Below are positions 22,147 to 32,970 of a stretch of 64,000 nt of DNA, piece by piece. Origin of the DNA: Rhizophagus irregularis (taxonomy: Eukaryota; Glomeromycota; Glomeromycetes; Glomerales; Glomeraceae); NCBI RefSeq assembly GCF_026210795.1, contig NC_089429.1:1178001-1242000 (forward strand), read 5' to 3'. The notes under the pieces were generated by a model that searched no databases, was not told where the DNA came from, and worked only from the letters and a program-made list of their open reading frames with translations. The stretch's first letter is position 1, and every line of letters begins with the position of its first letter. A program made the translations under genes and the position numbers.

Positions 22147-23345
22147 ATGGCCAGCAAAATTTTGGAAAATATTGTTAGTTTTTACCGTAAATATAATTTA
22201 AAAGTTAATGAAAATTCTTTTAATCCAACACCGAAATTAAAATCTAGCCCTGTACCAATTCTATTTATTCCATTTAATGAAAGTGAGAAAATATGTAATT
22301 TTTGTGAAAATAGATACTCTGAAAAAGTTACTTATATCAAAAATTTTGCAACCATTGCTAAATATGCTATTGAAGAATTTTAATGATGATGATGATGTTA
22401 TGATATACTTAGATGCATATATTGAATATGAAACACTAGCATTGAGTATGTTAAACATTTTAAACAAGTATATTCTAAATCTAATAAGAGTTGTTATAAG
22501 CCGTGTTCTTGTTGTTATAAATTTTTTTCCGAATGAGTAGGATCAACTTCACCAATTTCAAGTCAAAAATGGTGTTCATACTGCATTATAATTTATATTG
22601 AATGTAGATATTGTTTGATAACAAATATTATTTTTGATATACAACCCATAATTATGGGATTACTAATAATTATATTAATAATATCAACAAAAATTCTAAT
22701 CCGTTAAATATATATAGTTTTATTCGAGATAAGTTTGATTATCACTCTACAAACCAAAATTAAAATGGGTTTCGTATTCACAAATTAAAATTTTAAAAAT
22801 AATAGCAGAAGGAGGATTTGGTATTATTTATAAAGCTTTACGTTGTTGCTATAAAAAAAATTTTAAATTCTCAAGAACCAAATAAATATTTTTAAATGAG
22901 GTAATTAATTTTCAAAATTTGTTTTTTTTTAAAAATATATAAGAAAAAATTGCATATTTTGATGGCGAATTTTAGATGGGTATTTATAACTTAACGTTAA
23001 TTAATAATCATTTTAAATTATTTAAATAAAATTTTATTAATAAGCTTTAGACTTCAAACTATTCATGAAAAAGATTTCGTACATCGAGATTTTCATAGTG
23101 GAAATATATTGATTAAAAATAATTTATGTAAAATAGATCAATATCTAATTGAAAATTTAGGATTATCACGGCCTTCAAATGACATTCCACAAGATAGCAA
23201 TATATATGTAGTAATACCTTATATTGTACCAAAATATTTAAAGGCGTCAATTTTCTAAATCATCTGATATATATGGTGTGGGCATGATTATGTGGAAATT
23301 AACAACTGGTTGTAAACCTTTTGCTAATGCTGTATTTATTTTGAA
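22147..23345 (+). pseudogene. Kinase pseudogene, paralogue of the gene at 13545-16043
   Basis: The first 78 codons are open and contain LKSSPVPILFIPFNESEKIC, the same N-terminal segment as the intact kinase (LKSSPVPVLFIPLKDNEDKC). The frame is lost at the second CxxC pair. Later fragments in various frames are recognisable: QKWCSYC...ECRYCLITNIIFDI, AEGGFGIIYKA, then an intron remnant, HRDFHSGNIL, LGLSRPSND and MIMWKLTTGCKPFAN. Frameshifts, stops and a deletion in the nucleotide-binding region disable it, and it ends abruptly before the C-lobe is complete. Confidence 0.85.
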
Positions 23346-23660
23346 TTCAAAAGATATCACTATAATTAAATTCAAACAAATAATTCACTTGATTACGTGA
23401 TCTCAATCCTCATCATCATAATCAGATTCTAACGAAAAGTTCTCTTATTTTTACCCCTATCTTTATTAGATTTAAATGAATAATTCTCTTGATTATCAGT
23501 ACCCATGCGTTTAGCTACAAAAATTTATTGCAACGCTAAGAAAATTTTTAATAATATCTCAAAATGATAGATTACATTAACAAAAAATTGCGTATTAAAC
23601 AATTATATGGACATATAAAAGAAATTTTTAATTTTATTAATAATAATATGAGTACATAGT
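23346..23660. other. Spacer with a coding remnant on the minus strand
   Basis: Between the kinase relic and the next F-box gene, the minus strand reads MGTDNQENYSFKSNKDRGK before degrading (about 23505 downwards). It looks like a piece of a lost gene or transposon ORF; the family was not recognised. Confidence 0.3.
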
Positions 23661-25106
23661 CTAAATACTATATCGATAATCATCTGTAACTTTAAATTTC
23701 TTAATAACGCCTAATTTAATATATTTATTAATTATTTCAATATTTTCATCATTTTTATCTAAGCTAGTATTTTCTTCATATAAATATACAATAATTACTA
23801 AAGAAAGTGATTTTTGTGGTACACGATTTGACCAATTTATGAAAAAGGACTCTAATTCTTTCGGAAGTAAAATAAATTGTGTGATATATAAATGATATAA
23901 TACTAGTTCATTAATATTTTGTGAATATTTCACAACTGTTTCTAATGCTTGCTTTTCGCTCAAAAAACTACCTCCACACCAAATTTTAATACTTTCTAAA
24001 TATTTGCAACTATTAAAAATTATTTTTAATGTTTCCAATTCATTATTTTTAATTCCAGTGGAAAGTTTTCTAAGCATTGGACAAAACTTAGAAATAGCTA
24101 AATTTAATAAATTATCATTACAACGTTCAATCTCACCTATATAAATTTCTTTTAGATTTTTCCCATTATTTTCTAAGAATTTTATCAGTAACCCATTGCT
24201 TGGCAATTTATGACAAATTTTTAAAACTTGTAATTGTGAAAAAATAACATATTGTAACTTTTTAAAATCAACAAAGTATTCTTCAAAATCAAATGATAAT
24301 TCAAGTTCTTGTAAATTTGAGAAATTGGCAATAAAAGTCAATGATGGAGTATAATAAATGCTACTATGAATTCTTAATTTAATTAAAGTTTTAGGAACTT
24401 TTGACATTAATGAAAAAATTACATTTGCCATATTATTATATATTATCATATCAAAGCGTTTTAAATTTCTCTGAACAGAAATTATATCTGCTATTCCATT
24501 CGAAATAATTCTTTTAAATTCTATAGTAAGTGATTGTATATTATAACATGTTTGAGATAGTTGATAAAATAATTCGGTGGAAATATCTGAACCACAGTAT
24601 AATTCTGAGAGATTTTTTAGGCAATCTTTTGCTCCAGGATATAAGGAAAAAGTTATATATGGAGATGGGGAAAAAATTAGATTTCTTAAAGAAGAGATTT
24701 CTTTCATGAACATTTGGAGTACTTCCTGCGTAACTATTTGTGTATAATTTATAAGATTTCGTGATAGAATATTTTGTTGATTTTTAAGAAGCCTTTCAAT
24801 TTTGTAATAAACTCGATTAACTGATAGAACTTTGCAAAATGATGCATAATTGAAAGTGGGAGGTTTTAAAGTTGGGGTTAAAATAGTAATTGCATTTTTA
24901 GATAAAATTTCTTTTGACTCATTTGGAAGGCAAGTAATTAAAGTACTAAAGTTCGAAGTAGTATAATTCCATTCATTTCTCCACAGAATTCTTACTGAAA
25001 CTTCACACCAAAGACGATTAACTAATATGCATGAATACAAAGTACGTATGTCCCCTTCCAAGTATTCAAAAATCTCGTTCCAACAATCAGCAAGAAGTTT
25101 AGACAT
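23661..25106 (-). CDS. F-box/LRR-like protein
   Basis: Intact single-exon gene for 481 residues. Residues about 2-50 are an F-box-like domain (LLADCWNEIFEYL, then LYSCILVNRLWCEVSVRILW). From about residue 150 on there are repeated leucine-rich segments of 25-30 residues (for example LKNLSELYCG, LTIEFKRI, LQELELSFDF, LKEIYIGEIE, LESIKIWCGG), consistent with degenerate LRRs. The likely role is a substrate adaptor of an SCF ubiquitin ligase. It belongs to a different subgroup from the three MACSKIF genes, with only the F-box core clearly shared. The start is the first ATG, directly before the domain. Confidence 0.9.
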   Translation of the reverse strand: MSKLLADCWNEIFEYLEGDIRTLYSCILVNRLWCEVSVRILWRNEWNYTTSNFSTLITCLPNESKEILSKNAITILTPTLKPPTFNYASFCKVLSVNRVYYKIERLLKNQQNILSRNLINYTQIVTQEVLQMFMKEISSLRNLIFSPSPYITFSLYPGAKDCLKNLSELYCGSDISTELFYQLSQTCYNIQSLTIEFKRIISNGIADIISVQRNLKRFDMIIYNNMANVIFSLMSKVPKTLIKLRIHSSIYYTPSLTFIANFSNLQELELSFDFEEYFVDFKKLQYVIFSQLQVLKICHKLPSNGLLIKFLENNGKNLKEIYIGEIERCNDNLLNLAISKFCPMLRKLSTGIKNNELETLKIIFNSCKYLESIKIWCGGSFLSEKQALETVVKYSQNINELVLYHLYITQFILLPKELESFFINWSNRVPQKSLSLVIIVYLYEENTSLDKNDENIEIINKYIKLGVIKKFKVTDDYRYSI

Positions 25107-25259
25107 TGTTTTTCAAATACAACAAAAAAGAGTTTGAACTTTAAAATGAGGCGAAAAGTTCGTTATTTATGATTATGCCGATCGTGTTACAAACACAAAG
25201 GTCATTTGGTCTTACAAGTTTAATTAAGGTAACATGTAAAGCTAATATGAACAACCAGT

Positions 25260-25799
25260 ACTGATTGGCTGCTTTCTTACGTATATGTGTTTAAAAAATT
25301 GAGTTTTGATATGAAATTTTGCACGATCAAAGAGTGCTGTAACAGTTCAGACTAATAAACAAGAGAGAATTTTATATATTTTTTTTATTATATTTCTTAA
25401 ATTTCATAAAAAAATATCACTATTTAATTTTGACATTATTAATTTCTTTAGGAGTGAAACGGTATAGAAAATATTTTTTTTAAATTTAAACTCGAAATGA
25501 AATATGAAAATGAATTTATCATAATACAAATATTTACATATATGCGGAAATTAAAATTTCTAAGAAAAATTAAGTATTTAATATAAGATTGGAATCTTTA
25601 GTATTCTTAGTATTTCAATTCATTACCGGGTTCAACCAAATAAGTTCGGATAATTTTATTTTTCCAGATATCTGGATATTTACGATTTTTATACTGTATC
25701 TGGTTATAAATATATGGATTTTGACCCAGAATCCGGATAATAAATTTTTTTAAAAAATCAAAAACTCGATTTTCGATTTCAGGATCGGATAGAGACGAA
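25260..25799 (+). repeat. 540-bp direct repeat, left copy
   Basis: It matches 29102-29645 in the same orientation, from ACTGATTGGCTGCTTTCTTA to CAGGATCGGATAGAGACGAA, with only small differences. The two copies enclose the second copy of the F-box duplication. No open frame runs through it. It could be a mobile element or the trace of a tandem duplication. Confidence 0.85.
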
Positions 25800-27111
25800 A
25801 TTGAAATTCAAAAATATTTTGATTATCATAAAATTTTTCACTTCTTCATAATGGTAGTGGCGCAGCAATTTTGATGACCACGATTAAATCGATTAATGGA
25901 AAAATCAAACCTTTTATACACTATTATCATTATAATTTTGTATTATTTTTATTTATAATTTTTGTCCTTTATTATGCTTAATTTATATTTATTATGATAC
26001 ATTTATTGTGATACATTTATTGTGTAAACTGATAAAAAAATATCTTCCAAATTTTTTGAAAACTGGCATAATTCCGGCCAAAATTATACACTTTAAAATT
26101 GTCTGTCTAGGAAATATTTTAAAAAAAAGCAACTCAGATAAAGTGATAGTAAGTTTATATATAAATAGCAAATCAGTTGCTACATCAAGTTCAAAAAGTA
26201 TGAACTAAGTGTTTATGAATATTACAAAACTGAAAATTTCAATTTCTTCTGAGTTCTTATTTTAATCAACTCAATTAATGATATATATATGAAGCGATCT
26301 TCATTAAAAAATAATATTGGATTAAAGTGAGAGATGTACAAATGTAGCATATGAAAACAAATTTTCTAGGCTTATCATAAAATATATTCCGCAGTAAAAA
26401 CTAGAATACATATGAAATAGTTGATCTTTTTATAGCGATGGGCAGTTACGTCTGTAAACTAGCTTGGCTTGAATCCAATAATTTAATAGATTACTATAAA
26501 TTGTAAAACCAAGAAAAAGATTTTAACCAGAAAAAACAAGTTCCCGTGGGAACTTACTGTTACCTGCCAAAATCTAGCAGCTACCTGCTGCAATCTCTGC
26601 TGCAACTTCAACCCTATAAAATTTATCCGTTATTGAGCCTTTCACGAATCCATTCACGGAAAATGCAAATAATTCGATAAATTCCTTGATATAAAGTTAT
26701 TAATTCCGGAAATATGAGCCTTTTACGGAAAAAAGATGGAATAAAAAAACGGATTGACTTTTTTTACAGGGCAACGGATACAGAGAACCTAAACCTACAT
26801 TTCATTTCTTAGTCTATTGGTTGGATCTTTTGTCGATCAGGTATGGCACACCAGTCGTTTATTAAATGCTTGTTTAAGCGCTTAAAGTGTGGTTTTAAAC
26901 GTTTATTTTCACATATAAATTTTATAGATTTCATTTATAGAAATAGAAAAAAAAATTTTTGTTTAAGAGAAATCCCAAATTTGTAAAAAAAAAAATTATA
27001 AACGTTTAAATGTAAAATAATTGCTTAAAATAATACTTTAAGCGTAAAAATATGAAAATTGTAAAAATCAACATGTGATAATCAGGTGGATGAAATTAAC
27101 AGAATTATTTA

Positions 27112-27236
27112 AAAGGAATGATTTACATATTATTTTTGGTTCTTTTGTTGTCCTTTTATGGAACACTAAATTGTACAACTTTGACAACTGATAAATATAA
27201 ATTTATTTTGAACGAAAGCAACTCCCTTTTAATAAC
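27112..27236 (+). promoter_or_regulatory. Conserved proximal 5' flank, copy before the gene at 27237
   Basis: Nearly the same as 1600-1740, with short deletions of about 4 and 9 bases near the start codon. Conservation of this block in three copies supports its role as promoter and 5' UTR of the MACSKIF genes. Confidence 0.5.
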
Positions 27237-28880
27237 ATGGCATGCTCAAAAATATTTTCAGGAGATTTACCCGAATTAACAAATGAAATTATACAGTATT
27301 TTAGAAAAGATTTTTCAACATTGTATTCATGCATTTTAATTAATAGATTATGGTGTCGTTTAGCCATTCCATTATTATGGGAAGATCCATTTTTAAAGGA
27401 TGATCCCGATAATCACCACCTTATTAAAGTTTACTTAAGTAAGTTAAATGAAGATGTCAAAACAAAATTATATGAATGTGGAGTTAATAATAATTTAATA
27501 TCCTCAAATACATCATTATTCAATTATCCTAGTTTTATTAAATACTTAAATATAGATAGAATTATAAGTTCTGTTCAAACGTGGGTTTGTACTGTAGGTG
27601 GTAAAAACCAATGGAAGCTAGTAAACTTAATTTATAGGTCATTACTTGAAATGTTTATTGAAAATGAAGGAAATTTACATTCTTTTGAAGCTGAACTGCT
27701 TACGTATTATGATGATGATTACTTTGATAATAATATAGACTTGATTTTACAAAATCCAAATCTTACATATAATATTAGAAATTTAACATTCCATATTTTT
27801 AATTATAATACTCAAAATATTATTAAGTTATTGGAAATTTTATATTCTAATTGCAATTCAATCTCAACAATGGTTTTAGGAATTCATATATATAATAATG
27901 ATTATCGTTCATTAATTCAAAAATGGTTAATACAAATAATTATTTCACAACATAATCTCAGAAAAATTTCATTTGAATATGATATTGATTTATATAATCC
28001 ATTTTTATCATTAAAAAATTCTAATTGTTCAAATACTTTAAATACAATTATATTTCATTCTACTGATTTTAAGGATATAATTAGTATTTTACAAGAGGTT
28101 TTTGATCAATTGAATGCTTTAGAATCTATTCATATTCTTTATTGTCGTTCTTTAAATTCTGATTTTGTTCAACAAATTATTATGGTTAATAAACCATTTA
28201 AATTGAGATCTTTGTTTATGGATGAAATATTACATTTTGAATCAATACAATTGCTATTACTGAAATTTAGTGATTATCTGGAAAATTTTGGATTTGAATC
28301 TATGATGTTTAGTGATTATGATGAACCAAAACGACAATTAATTGAATTTATTACGAAATATTGTAAAAAGATTAGATATTTTGAATCGGGAATACTTGAT
28401 GATAATAATATTTATTTATTCATTGAAAATAATCAACATAATATTAATTATCTTACTATTGAAGCATATGCTGATAGGTATACTGATTATAGGGAATTAA
28501 GCTCAACTGTATTACAGAATTTAGGACAAGTTCTTCCTTCTAAATTAGAATATTTATGTTTATCCCTTTCATTTAGGACAAATGAACTGGAAATATTTTT
28601 AAAAAATTCACAAAATACTTTTATTAAGAAATTATTAATTAGAAATATTATGGTAGATAAAAGTGAGAATATTTTATTTTGTATAAAGAAATATATTATG
28701 AAGAAGGAAAGGGTTAAATATTTGGCTATTACTAATCATGATGATTTAGATAATGAATTATTTACTTTAAAAAACGAAGTAAATGAATTTAAATTACATA
28801 ATATTATAGTTAAAAAATTCTATAATTTAAATTTTAATTCATATAGTTTTATAGATAATTATTGTTTGCAATATGAATAA
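27237..28880 (+). CDS. F-box protein, close paralogue of the gene at 1741
   Basis: Single-exon gene for 547 residues, beginning MACSKIFSGDLPEL. The F-box-like domain at residues about 8-52 reads LTNEIIQYFRKDFSTL and ends W-E-D-P-F. The leucine-rich remainder aligns with the gene at 1741 over its whole length, with scattered substitutions and a different last few residues (after NLNFNSYSF). Both frames are intact despite the divergence, which suggests that both proteins are, or recently were, functional. The likely role is a Skp1-binding adaptor of an SCF ubiquitin ligase. Confidence 0.9.
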   Translation: MACSKIFSGDLPELTNEIIQYFRKDFSTLYSCILINRLWCRLAIPLLWEDPFLKDDPDNHHLIKVYLSKLNEDVKTKLYECGVNNNLISSNTSLFNYPSFIKYLNIDRIISSVQTWVCTVGGKNQWKLVNLIYRSLLEMFIENEGNLHSFEAELLTYYDDDYFDNNIDLILQNPNLTYNIRNLTFHIFNYNTQNIIKLLEILYSNCNSISTMVLGIHIYNNDYRSLIQKWLIQIIISQHNLRKISFEYDIDLYNPFLSLKNSNCSNTLNTIIFHSTDFKDIISILQEVFDQLNALESIHILYCRSLNSDFVQQIIMVNKPFKLRSLFMDEILHFESIQLLLLKFSDYLENFGFESMMFSDYDEPKRQLIEFITKYCKKIRYFESGILDDNNIYLFIENNQHNINYLTIEAYADRYTDYRELSSTVLQNLGQVLPSKLEYLCLSLSFRTNELEIFLKNSQNTFIKKLLIRNIMVDKSENILFCIKKYIMKKERVKYLAITNHDDLDNELFTLKNEVNEFKLHNIIVKKFYNLNFNSYSFIDNYCLQYE

Positions 28881-29101
28881 ATAAAGACCTGTAAAATTTA
28901 TTAATTATAAAGGCGGAAGTTGTACTTTAATTCATTAATGTACTGTAAAATATAGAAACTTCTAGAATCTCGATCAATCCTAATTAACGTTAAAAGAACA
29001 GTACCTGCAACACCATGTTATGTTTGATTATGAAAAGCAAGCCATTATATAAAAATCGCCATCGAAATATATAGAATGTCTGATAACTCCTAGAATTATT
29101 A

Positions 29102-29645
29102 ACTGATTGGCTGCTTTCTTACGTATGTGTTTAAAAAATTGAGAATAAGAAAATTTTTGATATGAAATTTTGTACGATCAAAGAGTGCTGTAACAGTTCA
29201 GACTAATAAACAAGAGAGATTTTTTTTATTTTTATTTTTATTGTATTTCTTAAATTTCATAAAAAATATCATTATTTAATTTTGACATTATTAATTTCTT
29301 TAGGAGTGAAACGATATAGAAAATATTTTTTTTTAAATTTAAATTCGAAATGAAATATGAAAATGAATTTATCATAATACAAATATTTACATATTTGCGA
29401 AAATTTAAAATTTCTAAGAAAAATTAAGTATTTAATAAAAGGTTGGAATCTTTAGTATTTTTAGTATTTCAATTCATTACCGGGTTCAACCAAATAAGCC
29501 CGGATAATTTTATTTTTCCAGATATCTGGATATTTACGATTTTTATATCTGGTTATAAATATCTGGATTTTGACCCAGAATCCGGATAATAAATTTTTTT
29601 TAAAAAAAAACTCGATTTTCGATTTCAGGATCGGATAGAGACGAA
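29102..29645 (+). repeat. 540-bp direct repeat, right copy
   Basis: Second copy of 25260-25799. It joins directly onto the middle of a decayed F-box gene (GNLHSFEV segment), so the junction may be an insertion or recombination point. Confidence 0.85.
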
Positions 29646-29901
29646 GGAAATTTACATTCTTTTGAAGTTGCACTGTCTATTTTTCATGGTTATAATTATT
29701 TTGATGGTAATTTGGACTTAAATTTACAAGATCCAATTATTCAAGTTTTACATGCAATATCAGAGGTATAACATTTCGTAATCGTAATTCGTTTTAAAAT
29801 ACATTTCAAAATACTATACCACTTTTGAAATTTTTATTCTAATTATTCTAATTGCAGTTTAATTTCATTGTTTGGTTTTGAATTTCTTACCACTTAGCAC
29901 T

Positions 29902-32900
29902 TAGGGATTGGAATCGATTTCCATAATTAGAATCGATTTAAAATCGACTAACCGCGATTAATCGTTTCTCAAATTTCGATTCTAAAATTCGATTTTCGAT
30001 TTCGATCGTTTCTAATCGATTGTGCATCATTAAACCTGTGGCAGGAAAATTTCCAATGATAACATATTTAACATATAAATCATTTGATCATTAAATTTAT
30101 GATTTTGCATTTAAAATAAAACGTTTATTGCACGAATATCAGTGATCGGAGGTAACTCTGGCCAAGCTTATAATTCCGGTCAGAATTAAAACTTTAGTAT
30201 AACGCGAAGATCTGCTGTCACGTGATTTATAATTTCTATAGTTTCGATTTTTTATTTGATAATCGAGTTTAATCAATTCAAAAAAAAAAAAAACTCTTTC
30301 CCCTTTCCATTTTTTCACATAGAAATCCGCAGTAAAACACTTTTTTTTATTTATTTACACCCCCTTTTACGTTTTCAACGTTCGAGAAGAAAGAAGACCA
30401 CTGGGTGGCTTCTTATGGAAAGGTTCTTCTCCTTATTACCCGACCTCTGAAAGAAGTTTTTTTATATTTTACCTTATTATTACATAACGTAATAAATATT
30501 ATGGTTTTTATTTTTCATAAACCTATCCCTTTGGGAAAATTTTCTTTCGACGTTTCATTCCATAAATTTCACGTGACTAGACCCAAGCGGGCTGGATGTA
30601 ACAAGATTTACGAAATCAGAAGATCAAAAAGTTTCTTTTTTGAGTTAGCTGATTTTTCATCAAACACCAATGATATTCATCTTAAAATACACACAAATGA
30701 TTATCACATGAAATCAACCCCTATTAGCTACTCTTCCACCTGTAGCTTTCCTAATCTGAAATATCAGATTAGTAAGATGTTACAACATTTTTTTTCTCAT
30801 CAAAAAGTCATCCCACGCTCCATTCAAAAGAGATATTTTAATCTTATTCGTTCTAAATTAATAGATAGATATTTCGTTATCAAATCACGTGCTGACAGTG
30901 TCGCACAAAGAAATTCCCGCACAAAAACTTTCTTTAACTTTTCTTATAAACGTTATCGTTTCCATTTTGGTATCTTTACACCATGTAATTTTTCCACCAC
31001 TCACAATTTTGGAACAGAACACACACAGTTGTGTAGTGTCCCCTCCCCTTACATCATGTCTCAGAATAGACGAGCTTGTGTTTCCCATCATAAAAATTTA
31101 GATATTTTTCATAATATCAAGAAACACACGCCGGTACCAATTAATAACATTATCAATAACAAAAGGTTCCATGCAACCCTTATTCATAAACAATGGCAAC
31201 ATCATGTCAAAAAACACATTTATTCAAATCGTCTTGGAATTTCCTACGATGTTTCATACTTAACTAATGGACATAAAGCTCTTTCCACATACAACGAGCG
31301 TCGTATGTACCGAAAATGATTGGACAATTTCCGTTCACACCACTCCGATAGTAGTAAAAGGAGTAAAAAACAAAAATCCCGCTTTCAACGGGCTTGTAGA
31401 TATGTTTTCTACAATCAGGGTAACAACCGAAAATCTAATAGACGTGTGGATAGTCTTGATGAAAAGCTTTACCGTGCTAGACAACATCGTTTCCTATTTT
31501 TACCTTCACAACACATTAATAAACCTATACAACATCTAAAATATCATAAAAGACCAACGCTTAGAGATGAGGCACAATACAATTTTCCTATACCCCCTGC
31601 ATCACGCAGACCTTTCGGCACAATAGCCGATCTGAACCCTTTTATTGACCAAGCGAATCGATTATATCCAGGGAATAATTCACTTAGTACTTCAAATACT
31701 CACTCACCTGCCACCACCTCACAACCCATTCTCCTCAAAGAAGAGAATACGTGGCATGAGACGTTGGGCATCTGGATTCCTAACGACCTCTTCCCTTATG
31801 TAACCGACGAACCTGTTTATATATCTAAAAGACAGGCCACTCTCAAAGGTCGACAACATGATCCAGGCAGTACGGAGTGGTTAAAAGTTATTAGAAACCG
31901 TAAAAAGGCTCATGAATCGGTCGAATGACAAGAAAAAGAACGTCTTCTTCGTGAAGAAGACCTTTCCGCTAGAGCTAAACTCTGGGGTACCTCTTCCAAC
32001 AGTATAGAATACCGTGAAGAAATGACGAAAGATCTCACTAAATTTCAAGATCATTATCACAAGAAAATCACACCTCTAATTGAGCGTCGTGCTGTTCTAA
32101 AGAACAGAATTACACAAGGAAAAAATGTTTACAAAACCAACAAACAGTTGCTCCAATTGGAGCGCGAATTAGGTGTTTTCAAAATCGACTACTTCTCAGT
32201 CATAGATGACAATGCATATCATTATCGTTACAAAGGACACACTTCAGATGATACGAAACAACTTGAGCTCAGACCACATAAACGTCCCCCTACCCTAACT
32301 ATAAATATAGATAGGCACAATACTGAGGTCAAAAAATTGAGACTAGATATTCCGTCTCCTGAAGACTCTAAAGTCTTCGCTTCACCTTAACCCCATTCGG
32401 TTACCACTATCAGCTTATTTTTTTACTTTAGTGGCACGCTGATAGTTATAGATTTATATTATTTCTGCCACATTTTTACTATTGACTTGTAATTTATTAC
32501 ATCTTTTTTTTTGGGTTACCCCCACGTACAAAATTTTATACCAACGTACAACAATTAGAATAGTGTTAACCATTCCACCTATGACAGTATTTACAGGTGG
32601 CGGCTTTTAATGGCCGAAAGAAAAATACGGATCGTTTCTTTTTTTGATTTGATTGCCTTTTCTTTGGTCCATTGGGATGTGATGTCGTGTTAGGGACTCC
32701 TCCAGGTTCGTTAAAGGTACCAGAGTGGCGCTGTCCTCGGGCGGTTTGATTATAGCTTAGTATTAGATAGCGTTCGACTTTTGTTTTATCTTTTGTTCTT
32801 GTCTATCTTTCTGTAATCTTGTTCACGTGGTTTTTAAAAATAAAAATAAAATCGAGTTTAATCAATTCTGTCGAATTCGATTTTGGCAGAATCGTGTAGA

Positions 32901-32917
32901 ATCGATTCCAATCCCTA
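29902..32917 (+). mobile_element. hAT-like DNA transposon carrying an unfamiliar gene
   Basis: The ends are perfect inverted repeats: TAGGGATTGGAATCGATT at the left, AATCGATTCCAATCCCTA at the right. The subterminal zones hold several more AATCGATT-type motifs (29930-30020 and 32850-32905). TAGGG termini fit hAT elements; the 8 bases outside (TTAGCACT and TCACCAGT) match at only five positions, so the target duplication would be degraded. An alternative is a TA duplication with GGGATTGG ends. The F-box pseudogene continues on both sides, which proves insertion. The single long frame inside does not look like a hAT transposase. Confidence 0.75.
30405..32390 (+). pseudogene. Transposon-borne gene of unknown family with two in-frame TGA codons
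   Basis: One frame stays open for about 660 codons except for TGA at 31317-31319 and 31926-31928. Codon use is richer in C than in the neighbours. The N-terminal half is basic and rich in His, Lys and Phe. The middle has an FPIPPASRRPFGTIADLNPF segment and a Ser/Thr-rich linker. The last 160 residues are predicted mostly helical and charged (REEDLSARAKLW, then KDLTKFQDHYHKKITPLIE). No transposase, DDE or zinc-finger signature was recognised. Both stops could come from CGA to TGA changes at CpG. The true start is unclear, as no ATG begins the frame; an upstream exon is possible. Confidence 0.5.
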
Positions 32918-32970
32918 TCACCAGTTCACCACTAGCCATTCATTAATTGAAAAATGTTTATCACAAATAA

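Larger units (their letters stand above)
26113..29100 (+). repeat. Segmental duplication, copy B
   Basis: Partner of 490-3568; the landmarks are listed there. The copy ends at 29100, one base before the right 540-bp direct repeat starts. The unmatched DNA from 25800 to 26112 carries no gene. Confidence 0.8.

Noticed and set aside
31317-31928. TGA read as an amino acid (selenocysteine or changed code)
   Set aside because: Other genes in the window use TGA as a normal stop, no selenocysteine element was seen, and CpG deamination explains both TGA codons better.
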